A stretch of 32,935 bases of DNA from Chloroflexota bacterium (GTDB taxonomy: Bacteria; Chloroflexota; Dehalococcoidia; Lucifugimonadales; Lucifugimonadaceae). Position 1 is the first letter of the stretch. Each line of letters starts with the position of its first letter. The translations under genes and the position numbers were made by a program. This document shows positions 16,860 to 24,540 of this stretch, one piece after another. The stretch covers positions 1 through 32,935 of the forward strand of contig JABMNN010000130.1 in NCBI GenBank assembly GCA_013204545.1, in the 5' to 3' direction. Under the pieces are notes generated by a model that saw only the letters and a program-made list of their open reading frames with translations, was not told the origin of the DNA and did no database searches.

Positions 16860-17810
16860 TTAGGATTCTTGGGCGGCTGGGACGGCAGCGTCCAGCGCCG
16901 CTAGCAACTCCTCGGCCCGTGCAACGATGCTTGGCTGTTTCGGATCCTGAGATAGCGAGATCGATTCTTCAAGGTCGGCTCGTGCTAGCTCTGGTTCGAC
17001 ATCAGCCTGGATGTACAGTTCTGCTCTATCGAGATACAAGGCCGCCTGAGCTGGAGCCAATTCAATCGCCTTGTTGAAGTCACTCAATGCCGGGTTACCT
17101 GCACCGAGAACATCCCTATAAAAGCGACCCCGCCACCACCAAGTCGATGCGTCTTCGGGTTCGGTATCAACAGCCAAATCGAACCATTTAAGTGCCTTTG
17201 TACTATCACCTCTGCGAGCTTCTACACGACCCAGTACCAGATGTGCAGCGACGGATCTTTGATCTAGTTCGTACGCACGACTGGCATCTCGTCCTGCTCC
17301 TTCCATGTCATTAATTGCTATTCGAGTGAGGCCGCGGTTTGCGTAGGCGACAGACAAGTTCGGTTTCAATTCAACGGCACGATCAAAGTCCAACATTGCC
17401 TCTTCATATTTGCCTTGAAGCATTAATGCCTGGCCTCGACCATCCCAACCGCGAGCAAATATTGGTTCTAGCTCGATTACTGTAGTAAATGTTCGCTCAG
17501 CGTCTATATATTCACCCCGTCCTAGCGAATTGAATCCTTGAAGATAAAAGATGACGCTCTCTGATTCGGGGACCAAAGTCCCCTTAGGTTCGGGAGTCGG
17601 CGTAACTGTGCTATGCGGCCGAGGGATAGCCGTTGGCTCATTTGACGTGCCCGACCCTGTAGTTGGTTCTACCACTTCCGTAGTGGATACAAGTTCGGTT
17701 ACTCCTAGGATATCGTCAGAATCAGATTTCGTTTGGGCACCAGAACAGGCGATCACAAATATGGCGATCAAGCCGATCAATAGGAGATATGTCAGGCGGC
17801 GGTTCAACAT
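16860..17810 (-). CDS. TPR-repeat lipoprotein
   Basis: This 316-aa protein has a lipoprotein signal peptide: positive N-terminus (NRR), hydrophobic core and lipobox VIAC with C22 as the lipidated residue. A low-complexity Thr/Pro/Ser linker (about 23-85, including PTPEPKGT) leads to about six tetratricopeptide repeats from residue 88 to 300. These are recognisable by G-x-Y-x-x-A...F-x-x-A-I/V-x-L-x-P patterns such as GKYEEAMLDFDRAVELKP. It should be a surface-anchored protein-interaction scaffold. It lies downstream of holA on the same strand with an 85-bp gap, so it may be transcribed with it. Nothing identifies its partner. Confidence 0.85.
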   Translation of the reverse strand: MLNRRLTYLLLIGLIAIFVIACSGAQTKSDSDDILGVTELVSTTEVVEPTTGSGTSNEPTAIPRPHSTVTPTPEPKGTLVPESESVIFYLQGFNSLGRGEYIDAERTFTTVIELEPIFARGWDGRGQALMLQGKYEEAMLDFDRAVELKPNLSVAYANRGLTRIAINDMEGAGRDASRAYELDQRSVAAHLVLGRVEARRGDSTKALKWFDLAVDTEPEDASTWWWRGRFYRDVLGAGNPALSDFNKAIELAPAQAALYLDRAELYIQADVEPELARADLEESISLSQDPKQPSIVARAEELLAALDAAVPAAQES

Positions 17811-17895
17811 TCAATCAATTATCCGTGATTTTCGTTTGGGATACTTCTGCATTTCTGGCACAGATACGTAGAAACGTGACACTGAGGTTTTCTGT

Positions 17896-18864
17896 TCAAG
17901 CGGCAGAGAGCTTGCCCACGAGTATTTCTACAGCGAGCCGTTCATCGATTTCACCCTGTTTAATGGCAAGATCTGCTGCCAACAGACTACGAAGGATATT
18001 GGCGAGATGATCAGTGCCGAAGCTGGTCGCCTGTCGCATCGTTTTGTCGAGGGCATAGCGATTCGTTAGCCCGATTCTTTTCCCTAGCTCCTCCGCGTGT
18101 ATCCCATGCTGTTGTAACTCAATCGTGAGAATGAGCAACCGCACCTGGCGTGCAAGCATTGAAAGAACGGTCTGCACACTTGATCCTCCCGCGAGCAATG
18201 CATAAAGCAGTTTCATTGCCACGGCAGGGCGACGTTCGAGAACAGCATCTACCGCTGCAAAAATACTCGCCTCGCGAGCATCGGGAACCATTAGATCAAC
18301 GTCTTCTGGCGTTACAGGTCGATCGCCCACATAAAGGGCTAGTTTCTTGACCTCTTGATCAAGCAGTCTAGTATCCGACCCTGCAAGCCAGACTATCCGA
18401 GCAACGGCGTCTCGAGTTGTCTCCGCATCATAATAAGCAAACCGATCTCGCACCCAGACTTCGAGTTCGGGTCTTCTCATGGCTCGGTACTCTTGAACAC
18501 GAGCACTTGGACCGACTGACTTCAAAGCCAGACCGTTATCGCGCAGGCTCACTTCCTCCACGAACACAAGCTCTGTTGTTGCAGGAATTTCGCCGAGTTT
18601 TTCAGCGAGGTTTCGCCATTCGTTTCCAAGTGATTTATCACGGTTCTGCATTCGTTCAAGAACACCGGAAACAATAACAACGCGGCGGTCAGCCATAAAT
18701 GGCACAAATTGCGCTGCACCGATTACGTCAATCAGCTTGAAACCCCGCCCCTCAAAAAATGTAGTGTTCGGATCGCGAACATCTTCAGAACCAGCCGAGT
18801 CGCGTATTTTCGCAAGGGCTTCCGATCTTGCGTATTCGTCTTCGCCGTGCAGAACTCTAATCAT
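17896..18864 (-). CDS. holA: DNA polymerase III subunit delta (HolA)
   Basis: HolA is the clamp-loader delta subunit that opens the sliding clamp. The 322-aa length is normal. The N-terminal block MIRVLHGEDEYARSEAL matches the family's usual (L/F)xGEDxxL start. It is followed by a degenerate AAA+-like domain without a functional P-loop, as expected for delta. The middle region has the typical LDQEVKKLALYVGDRPVTPEDV segment (about 168-187). The C-terminal collar domain contains LARQVRLLILTIELQ. It is divergent from the DUF1232 gene, sharing a very short upstream region. Confidence 0.9.
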   Translation of the reverse strand: MIRVLHGEDEYARSEALAKIRDSAGSEDVRDPNTTFFEGRGFKLIDVIGAAQFVPFMADRRVVIVSGVLERMQNRDKSLGNEWRNLAEKLGEIPATTELVFVEEVSLRDNGLALKSVGPSARVQEYRAMRRPELEVWVRDRFAYYDAETTRDAVARIVWLAGSDTRLLDQEVKKLALYVGDRPVTPEDVDLMVPDAREASIFAAVDAVLERRPAVAMKLLYALLAGGSSVQTVLSMLARQVRLLILTIELQQHGIHAEELGKRIGLTNRYALDKTMRQATSFGTDHLANILRSLLAADLAIKQGEIDERLAVEILVGKLSAA

Positions 18865-18905
18865 TAGATTTTATTGATTCGGCAGAGATCAATTGAGTGG
18901 ATCAT

Positions 18906-18927
18906 AGAAAGTGTCGATACACTTTCT
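18906..18927. promoter_or_regulatory. Operator-like inverted repeat between holA and the DUF1232 gene
   Basis: Arms AGAAAGTGT and ACACTTTCT (9 bp each, perfect) flank a 4-bp CGAT spacer. The element ends 3 nt before the preferred ATG of the DUF1232 gene and lies 41 bp upstream of the holA start. It could be a repressor site for the divergent pair, or an RNA hairpin over the ribosome binding site. Confidence 0.5.
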
Positions 18928-18930
18928 AAC

Positions 18931-19326
18931 ATGTTCAGACTCTTGCCGATACGTTTACTTGTAATTCCGTTCCTAAAATTGGTGTGGAGATTGATGTTTG
19001 ACAAACGGGTATCTCCGTTTACGAAAATTATCCCGCTGATTGCAATTGTTTACATCGTCTCACCTTACGATTTCATCGCCGACCGAATCCCTCTACTCGG
19101 ACAATTCGATGATCTAATCGTCACATTTCTATTATTCCTCGCATTCATTGCCGCTGCACCGAAGAATGTGGTTGCAGACCAGACGATCGGCCGAAAACTT
19201 CGTGACTTCCAGGCGCAACAAGGTTTTGGGCAGGAGCCGAACAATAATTCAAACGAAGGAAAGACCGTCGACGCTGAGTTCAAATATGTTGATGAAGACG
19301 ACGAAGGCGCCAAAACAGAAAAATAG
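18931..19326 (+). CDS. DUF1232 (YkvA-like) membrane protein
   Basis: This is a small DUF1232 protein of unknown function. The diagnostic block is KIIPLIAIVYIVSPYDFIAD followed by IPLLGQFDDLIV (about residues 32-66), with two hydrophobic segments and a charged, acidic C-terminal tail (EDDEGAKTEK). The frame is open back to a TTG at 18874, only 9 bp from the divergent holA start. I prefer the ATG at 18931 (131 aa), because the earlier start leaves no promoter room and would place the palindrome inside the gene. No clear ribosome binding site is seen for either start. Confidence 0.75.
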   Translation: MFRLLPIRLLVIPFLKLVWRLMFDKRVSPFTKIIPLIAIVYIVSPYDFIADRIPLLGQFDDLIVTFLLFLAFIAAAPKNVVADQTIGRKLRDFQAQQGFGQEPNNNSNEGKTVDAEFKYVDEDDEGAKTEK

Positions 19327-19430
19327 TCGAGAATTTACTATGCTCCAGCGGTACGATTAACAGTCGATGGGTTTGAACCGCTCGATCCTGCTATTTTCGA
19401 TATTCCAATGCTAGCCAATACTTACCAACT

Positions 19431-20516
19431 ATGAAGATCGGCATCCTCGGTCTGCCCTCCAGCGGCAAGACCACAATATTTAACTCCCTTACGCGCGGTA
19501 AGGCCGACATCGGCGGCTTCGGTGCTTCACGTTCGACAAACGTTGGTGTAGCGCACGTGCCTGATGAGCGGGTCGACATCCTCTCGAAAATGTTCAAGTC
19601 GAAGAAGACCATCTATGCTGAAGTCAGCTACGTTGATCTTCCCGGCAGCAGTTCGGGCGATCTGTTCGAGGGTGAGGCTATGGGCCACCTCCAACAGGTC
19701 GATGCGATCTTGCATGTGGCACGCGCTTTCGAAGACGAATCAGTTCCTCATCTTGAAGGCACGGTTGACTACAAGCGGGATATCGAAAAGGTCGCTTTCG
19801 ACATTCTGTTCGCTGACATCGCCCTTATCGAGCGTCGTATCGAACGGCTAACGGGAAGCCTCAAGGGGCTCAAAGCCGTTGATCGAGAAGAAGCGGTCAA
19901 AAACATTGAAATTCTTAAAAGACTCCAAGGCGATCTGGAAAACGGAATACCGTTTCGTGACCGTGATCTCGATCCTTCTGAACTAAGGGCTATCTCCGAC
20001 ACATTCACGTTGAGCAGTCTTCCATTATTAGTCGCACTGAACATCGGTGAAGATGACATCTCAAACACTGCCGAACTTGAGGAAGAGTTGGCTATGTTAC
20101 TAAAAGGTAAATCAACGGGCGGAGCGGCGATCTGCGGCATACTGGAAGCTGAGTTGGTTGGCATGCCTACGGAGGAGGAAGCCGAAATGCGAGCCGGTCT
20201 CGACGCTGGTGAGCCAGGGCTTTCCCGAATGATCAAACTTTCTTACAAAGTGCTAGGGCTCAACTCGTTCCTAACGGTGGGAGAGGATGAAACTCGAGCG
20301 TGGACTATCAAGATCGGTGCGCTTGCCCAGAAGGCAGCGGGTGTAATTCACTCGGATATTGAACGCGGGTTTATCCGAGCAGAAACAGTTGCATACGATC
20401 ATTTCATTGAGTGTGGTTCGATGGCAGAAGCTCGCAACAGAGGGCAGTTCCGGCAAGAAGGCAGGGGTTACGTCGTTCAAGACGGCGATATTCTTAATTT
20501 CTTATTTTCAGTATAA
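19431..20516 (+). CDS. ychF: YchF/OLA1-family ATPase
   Basis: YchF is a ribosome-associated P-loop ATPase of the Obg superfamily. The P-loop GLPSSGKTT is at residues 7-15 and the G3 motif is DLPG (69-72). The G4 motif is NIGE (204-207) rather than NKxD, which explains the family's ATP preference. A coiled-coil stretch (about 118-172) precedes the C-terminal TGS-like domain, which ends with the characteristic GYVVQDGDILNFLF. The length of 361 aa is normal. The histidine of the family's hydrophobic or catalytic region was not assigned. No strong ribosome binding site is visible. It is followed 38 bp later by an uncharacterised gene on the same strand. Confidence 0.93.
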   Translation: MKIGILGLPSSGKTTIFNSLTRGKADIGGFGASRSTNVGVAHVPDERVDILSKMFKSKKTIYAEVSYVDLPGSSSGDLFEGEAMGHLQQVDAILHVARAFEDESVPHLEGTVDYKRDIEKVAFDILFADIALIERRIERLTGSLKGLKAVDREEAVKNIEILKRLQGDLENGIPFRDRDLDPSELRAISDTFTLSSLPLLVALNIGEDDISNTAELEEELAMLLKGKSTGGAAICGILEAELVGMPTEEEAEMRAGLDAGEPGLSRMIKLSYKVLGLNSFLTVGEDETRAWTIKIGALAQKAAGVIHSDIERGFIRAETVAYDHFIECGSMAEARNRGQFRQEGRGYVVQDGDILNFLFSV

Positions 20517-20554
20517 ATTCACTGATACAACGTCTTAATTACCGAAGGAAAGTC

Positions 20555-21283
20555 ATGGCTGCTGAAGAAATAGGCAATGTAGGTAAGACCCCCGCTGGAG
20601 ATATTATGACCAGTCGCAAGGTATACATGATCACATTGGTTCAGCCTTCAACCGGTGCACCTGACGGCTTCGAAGAGCTCTACAACGATTACTGGGAAGC
20701 CGTGGAGAGACAAGTTTCTCAACTCGAAGCGAAGGCAGGGATCGTAATGCGTATCTTCGCCGAAGGCGTTATTGGCAAAGGTGATGATGCGATGCTCATG
20801 ATCCAGCAATCAAACCCAGGTGCCCACCGCATGGTTCGCCAGAGGGTTTCTGCTGGAGCAGTTTTTGAGGATTTTGAGGACACCGATTTGTTCGGTCAAG
20901 TCATCGACTGGGGTAGATGTCTCCAGAGTGGACTCATCAATCGCACAGTTGCTGACACAATTCAGACGCACTACGTAGCAGCTGCGGATAAGAGAATTTC
21001 ACACTTACAAAACCGCCTCGCAGAAGGAATTCTCGAATCTGAAGCCGCACTCCTGCTCAGTGGCGATCCCAGCATCACCCTGCCTGCCGGAGTCGAAAAA
21101 TTTGTGATTTCACCACCTGAGCTTGATAGCATCGAGCGCTGGGTGCGGCAGGCGAATGAAGCAATTCGGAAGCAGATGGCTGATGAACAGTCTCGTGAGA
21201 CCGCGAGTGAAGCTTCGAGCCCTCCGAAACCAGATTCGCAGGTCGGCAGCCGATCAAAACTCTGGACGCCTGGTGATCGTTAG
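20555..21283 (+). CDS. Unrecognised 242-aa protein between ychF and hemW
   Basis: I do not recognise this family. The start is well supported by an AAGGA ribosome binding site about 7 nt upstream. Residues 18-45 and 55-90 look alpha/beta. Residues 120-165 form a helical region with heptad-like Leu spacing (RISHLQNRLAEGILESEAALLL). A Pro-rich segment (PPELDSIERW) leads to another helix, and the last 35 residues are polar and probably disordered. There is no signal peptide or membrane segment. It is 38 bp after ychF and 22 bp before hemW on the same strand, so cotranscription is likely. A role in translation or housekeeping is suggested only by position. Confidence 0.75.
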   Translation: MAAEEIGNVGKTPAGDIMTSRKVYMITLVQPSTGAPDGFEELYNDYWEAVERQVSQLEAKAGIVMRIFAEGVIGKGDDAMLMIQQSNPGAHRMVRQRVSAGAVFEDFEDTDLFGQVIDWGRCLQSGLINRTVADTIQTHYVAAADKRISHLQNRLAEGILESEAALLLSGDPSITLPAGVEKFVISPPELDSIERWVRQANEAIRKQMADEQSRETASEASSPPKPDSQVGSRSKLWTPGDR

Positions 21284-21305
21284 GTCTTCGGCCAACGGAG
21301 AATGA

Positions 21306-22544
21306 ATGCCAAACCTAGTTCATATTGAACATGCCCCGCCATCCTACGTATCCGGTATCGGGTTGTACCTACATGTGCCGTTTTGTCAGACAAAATGCCC
21401 TTATTGTGACTTCAATACCTATTCAGGGATTGAAGATCAGATTACAGGATATGTGCGCTCCGTCCAGAATGAACTGAAAGGGTGGGGGATCCTACTTTCT
21501 CATCCACCAGTTCGCACTATATTCCTTGGAGGAGGCACTCCTTCGTATCTTCCGACCAATGATCTTGAGAATATTCATAAGACAATTCAATCATCGTTCA
21601 AGGTTGTAGAGTCCGCTGAAATTACGATGGAATGCAATCCCGGAGATGTGACCTCCGACAAAGCAGCAAGCTGGCTCGCTTCCGGAGTGAATCGTATTTC
21701 GATGGGTGTGCAGAGCTTCGACGATGGGCTACTTTCACTACTCGGACGTAGGCACACTGCACTTGAAGCAAAACAGGCGTTTAGAACACTTCGTGCAGCG
21801 GGATTCCTGAATCAGTCGATAGACCTGATTTACGGTCTACCCTATCAATCGGCCGAGCAGTGGTCAGACACACTGGATGGCGCTATTGAATTAAAGCCTG
21901 ATCATATTTCTCTCTATTCATTGCAGATCGAGAAAGGCACACCTCTCGCCGTAGATGTAGCCGTTGGAAAATATCCTGTCCCCGACGACGATCTTGCAGC
22001 CGACATGTACGAAGAAGCACAAAGTCGGTTAGCCGAGAACGGATTCCAACAATATGAAATATCCAACTGGGCGAAGCCCGGCATGGAATCTCAGCACAAC
22101 CTGATCTACTGGCTAAACGAACCGTATCTCGGAGTGGGGCCAGGTGCTCATTCATGGCTGTCAGGTCAACGCTTCGCTAATCTGAAGTCGCCACGCAGAT
22201 ATGTCACCGTGGTCGGTAATGATTACAAAATTGCGGGTCTCGACCCCGTTGCAGCTATGCAGACTCCGGCTGGCCCAGTGGAGCAGATCGATATCACCAC
22301 GCCGGCGATCGATATTGCCGAAACGATGATGATGGGCATGCGCCTCAACAAGGGTGTCTCCTACGAGCGATTCGAACAAAGATTCGGAGTTGGACTGGAT
22401 ATCGTCTTTCCAAAAGAAGTCGAAAGGCTTCTCAGACTGGGCCTCGTCGAAATTACCGACAATGCGTTGATGCTCAGTGAACGAGGTCGCTTGCTCGGAA
22501 ACGAAGTATTCGCAGAATTCATAGGTGACGAAGACGATTCCTGA
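21306..22544 (+). CDS. hemW: HemW-type radical SAM protein
   Basis: HemW is a radical SAM protein related to coproporphyrinogen III dehydrogenase HemN but acting as a heme chaperone. The iron-sulfur motif CQTKCPYC gives C27, C31 and C34. The next cysteine of true HemN is replaced by F36, which points to HemW. The SAM-binding GGGTPSYL block is at residues 75-82. The C-terminal HemN_C domain includes the EVERLLRLGLVE segment. The length of 412 aa is typical. A GGAG ribosome binding site lies 5 nt before the ATG. The true HemN alternative is unlikely because of the cysteine pattern. Confidence 0.9.
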   Translation: MPNLVHIEHAPPSYVSGIGLYLHVPFCQTKCPYCDFNTYSGIEDQITGYVRSVQNELKGWGILLSHPPVRTIFLGGGTPSYLPTNDLENIHKTIQSSFKVVESAEITMECNPGDVTSDKAASWLASGVNRISMGVQSFDDGLLSLLGRRHTALEAKQAFRTLRAAGFLNQSIDLIYGLPYQSAEQWSDTLDGAIELKPDHISLYSLQIEKGTPLAVDVAVGKYPVPDDDLAADMYEEAQSRLAENGFQQYEISNWAKPGMESQHNLIYWLNEPYLGVGPGAHSWLSGQRFANLKSPRRYVTVVGNDYKIAGLDPVAAMQTPAGPVEQIDITTPAIDIAETMMMGMRLNKGVSYERFEQRFGVGLDIVFPKEVERLLRLGLVEITDNALMLSERGRLLGNEVFAEFIGDEDDS

Positions 22545-22635
22545 ACCGTCCCAACGCTAGATCGACAACAGATCACGCCTATTCGCACCTGAAATCTGGT
22601 AAAAAGCCACCCAATGCGTCCGGTGAATCGTCATC

Positions 22636-24516
22636 ATGCTCGTAGTCATCGAAGGTAGTTCAAGTTTGTTTGTAGTAGGAACGGCAGGACACGTAGATCA
22701 CGGAAAATCGACCCTTATCCATGCATTGACTGGCATAGATCCTGATCGTTTACGGGAAGAAAAAAGCCGTGGAATGACAATCGAGTTGGGATTTGCATGG
22801 CTTGAACTACCTTCTGGTGCCGAAGTAAGCATCGTTGATGTTCCCGGGCATGAGCGTTTTATAAAAAACATGCTGATGGGTATCGGTGGAGTCGACGTCG
22901 CTCTGCTTATTGTTGCAGCGGACGAAGGGCCTATGCCGCAGACGCGAGAACACGTGGCAATTCTCGATCTTCTTGGGATCGAGATCGGAATAGTCGTGAT
23001 GACCAAGAAAGATCTCGTTGATCAAGACTGGCTAGATCTGGTAACCCTCGATGTTCAAGAATTACTTGTAGGGACTTCGCTAACAGATGCTGAAGTCATC
23101 GCAGTATCGGCAGAGACCGGCGATGGTCTCGGCGAACTTCGAACGGCTCTCGACAAACTTATCGCTGAACTCCCAGCGCACGAAAGCACTGGGAAGCCAC
23201 GACTGCCTGTCGACAGATCATTTACGATCACCGGATTTGGTGCTGTCATTACGGGGACGCTTACCGGTGGGTCATTGAAAATCGGCCAAGAGCTTGAAGT
23301 TCTACCGTCAAGATTGAAGGCGCGGATCAGGGGCCTTCAAGTGCACGAACAATCGAAAGACCAAGTTGGGCCAGGAACGCGGTTAGCGGTTAACCTGAGT
23401 GGAATCACCCATTCGGAAATTCAGCGGGGCGATCTCTTAACCACCGCCGATTGGCTTAAACCGTCGACTGCATTCGATGCGACTCTCAGAGTTATTTTAG
23501 ACGCGCCACGACCAGTAAGGCATAACCACAAAGTGACGCTGTTCGTCGGGACACGAGAGGTGCCTGCGACCATTCGAATTCTAGAAGACGATCTGATTTT
23601 ACCTGGCTCAACCGGGTTGGTTCAGATTCGCACGAAAGAGAAGGTTCCGGTCGTCCGCGGTGATTTTTTTGTGGTGCGGGACACCGAGAGCACTCTTGGT
23701 GGCGGGCAAGTGTTGGCGGTAAATACCCCTCGGCGAAAACGAAACAACACCGATACGATCTCACATTTGAACACCATCGCGAGCGGTTCTAGCGAAGACG
23801 TGATCTTCAATGCACTCACTAGCATTGAACCAGCAAGCGTGTCGCAGTTGGTAGTGACGACGGGGACAAATAGTGATGAAGTAGAAGCGGCCGTCACCAT
23901 TCTTGAAACGGATGGGCGAATCAAACGACTCGGAACTGACACCAGGTATTTCATCTCAAATGGTGGATGGAACAAGCTTTTCGAGTCAGCCGTAAGCACC
24001 TTGTCAAGTTTTCACGCGGCATACCATCTTCGTTTGGGTATGCCACTTCAAGATTTTCGTGGTCAACTCAAACTAAAACCTGCGGCATTTGGGGCAGTAT
24101 TGAATTCTCTGATATCCGGGGAATTTGTCGCAACAAACGATGCTTGGGTGGGAATCCCTGCGCACATTCCATCGCTTTCAACTAGGCAAGAGGTCGAAGT
24201 AAGTGAGTATCTGAAATCGATATCAGCCGATCGATTCAGCCCATCGACTGAACAGACAATTGATATAGAGATATTGCAATTTCTCTCAGAGCGGGGAGAT
24301 GTGGTACGAATAAGCAGTGATATTGTGTACCCGACAGAGGTCTACACGGAAATGAAATCTAAAATTATCGAATCTGGGTCAGACGGAAACGAAATCACCA
24401 TTACAGGCGTTCGTGAAATTTTTGGAACAAGTCGCAAATACACGCTGGCTATTCTGGAACACATGGATTCACAGGGTCTCACTCGTCGAACGGGCGATAC
24501 TCGTTTCGTTAGATAG
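22636..24516 (+). CDS. selB: Selenocysteine-specific elongation factor SelB
   Basis: SelB is a GTPase that delivers Sec-tRNA to UGA codons marked by a SECIS element. The G domain has GHVDHGKS (18-25), G2 threonine T48 in RGMTIELGFAWL, DVPGH (68-72), TKKD (123-126) and SAETG. The AADEGPMPQTREH block is highly typical of SelB. Domains 2-3 follow, and the C-terminal half (about 370-626) carries winged-helix repeats, ending in the usual LAILEHMDSQGLTRRTGD block. The length of 626 aa is normal. No selA, selD or tRNA-Sec gene is visible here, so they must lie elsewhere if the pathway is complete. It is convergent with the histidine kinase gene, 24 bp apart. Confidence 0.95.
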   Translation: MLVVIEGSSSLFVVGTAGHVDHGKSTLIHALTGIDPDRLREEKSRGMTIELGFAWLELPSGAEVSIVDVPGHERFIKNMLMGIGGVDVALLIVAADEGPMPQTREHVAILDLLGIEIGIVVMTKKDLVDQDWLDLVTLDVQELLVGTSLTDAEVIAVSAETGDGLGELRTALDKLIAELPAHESTGKPRLPVDRSFTITGFGAVITGTLTGGSLKIGQELEVLPSRLKARIRGLQVHEQSKDQVGPGTRLAVNLSGITHSEIQRGDLLTTADWLKPSTAFDATLRVILDAPRPVRHNHKVTLFVGTREVPATIRILEDDLILPGSTGLVQIRTKEKVPVVRGDFFVVRDTESTLGGGQVLAVNTPRRKRNNTDTISHLNTIASGSSEDVIFNALTSIEPASVSQLVVTTGTNSDEVEAAVTILETDGRIKRLGTDTRYFISNGGWNKLFESAVSTLSSFHAAYHLRLGMPLQDFRGQLKLKPAAFGAVLNSLISGEFVATNDAWVGIPAHIPSLSTRQEVEVSEYLKSISADRFSPSTEQTIDIEILQFLSERGDVVRISSDIVYPTEVYTEMKSKIIESGSDGNEITITGVREIFGTSRKYTLAILEHMDSQGLTRRTGDTRFVR

Positions 24517-24540
24517 TTACATCTGAGGGCGTGATCTGTT

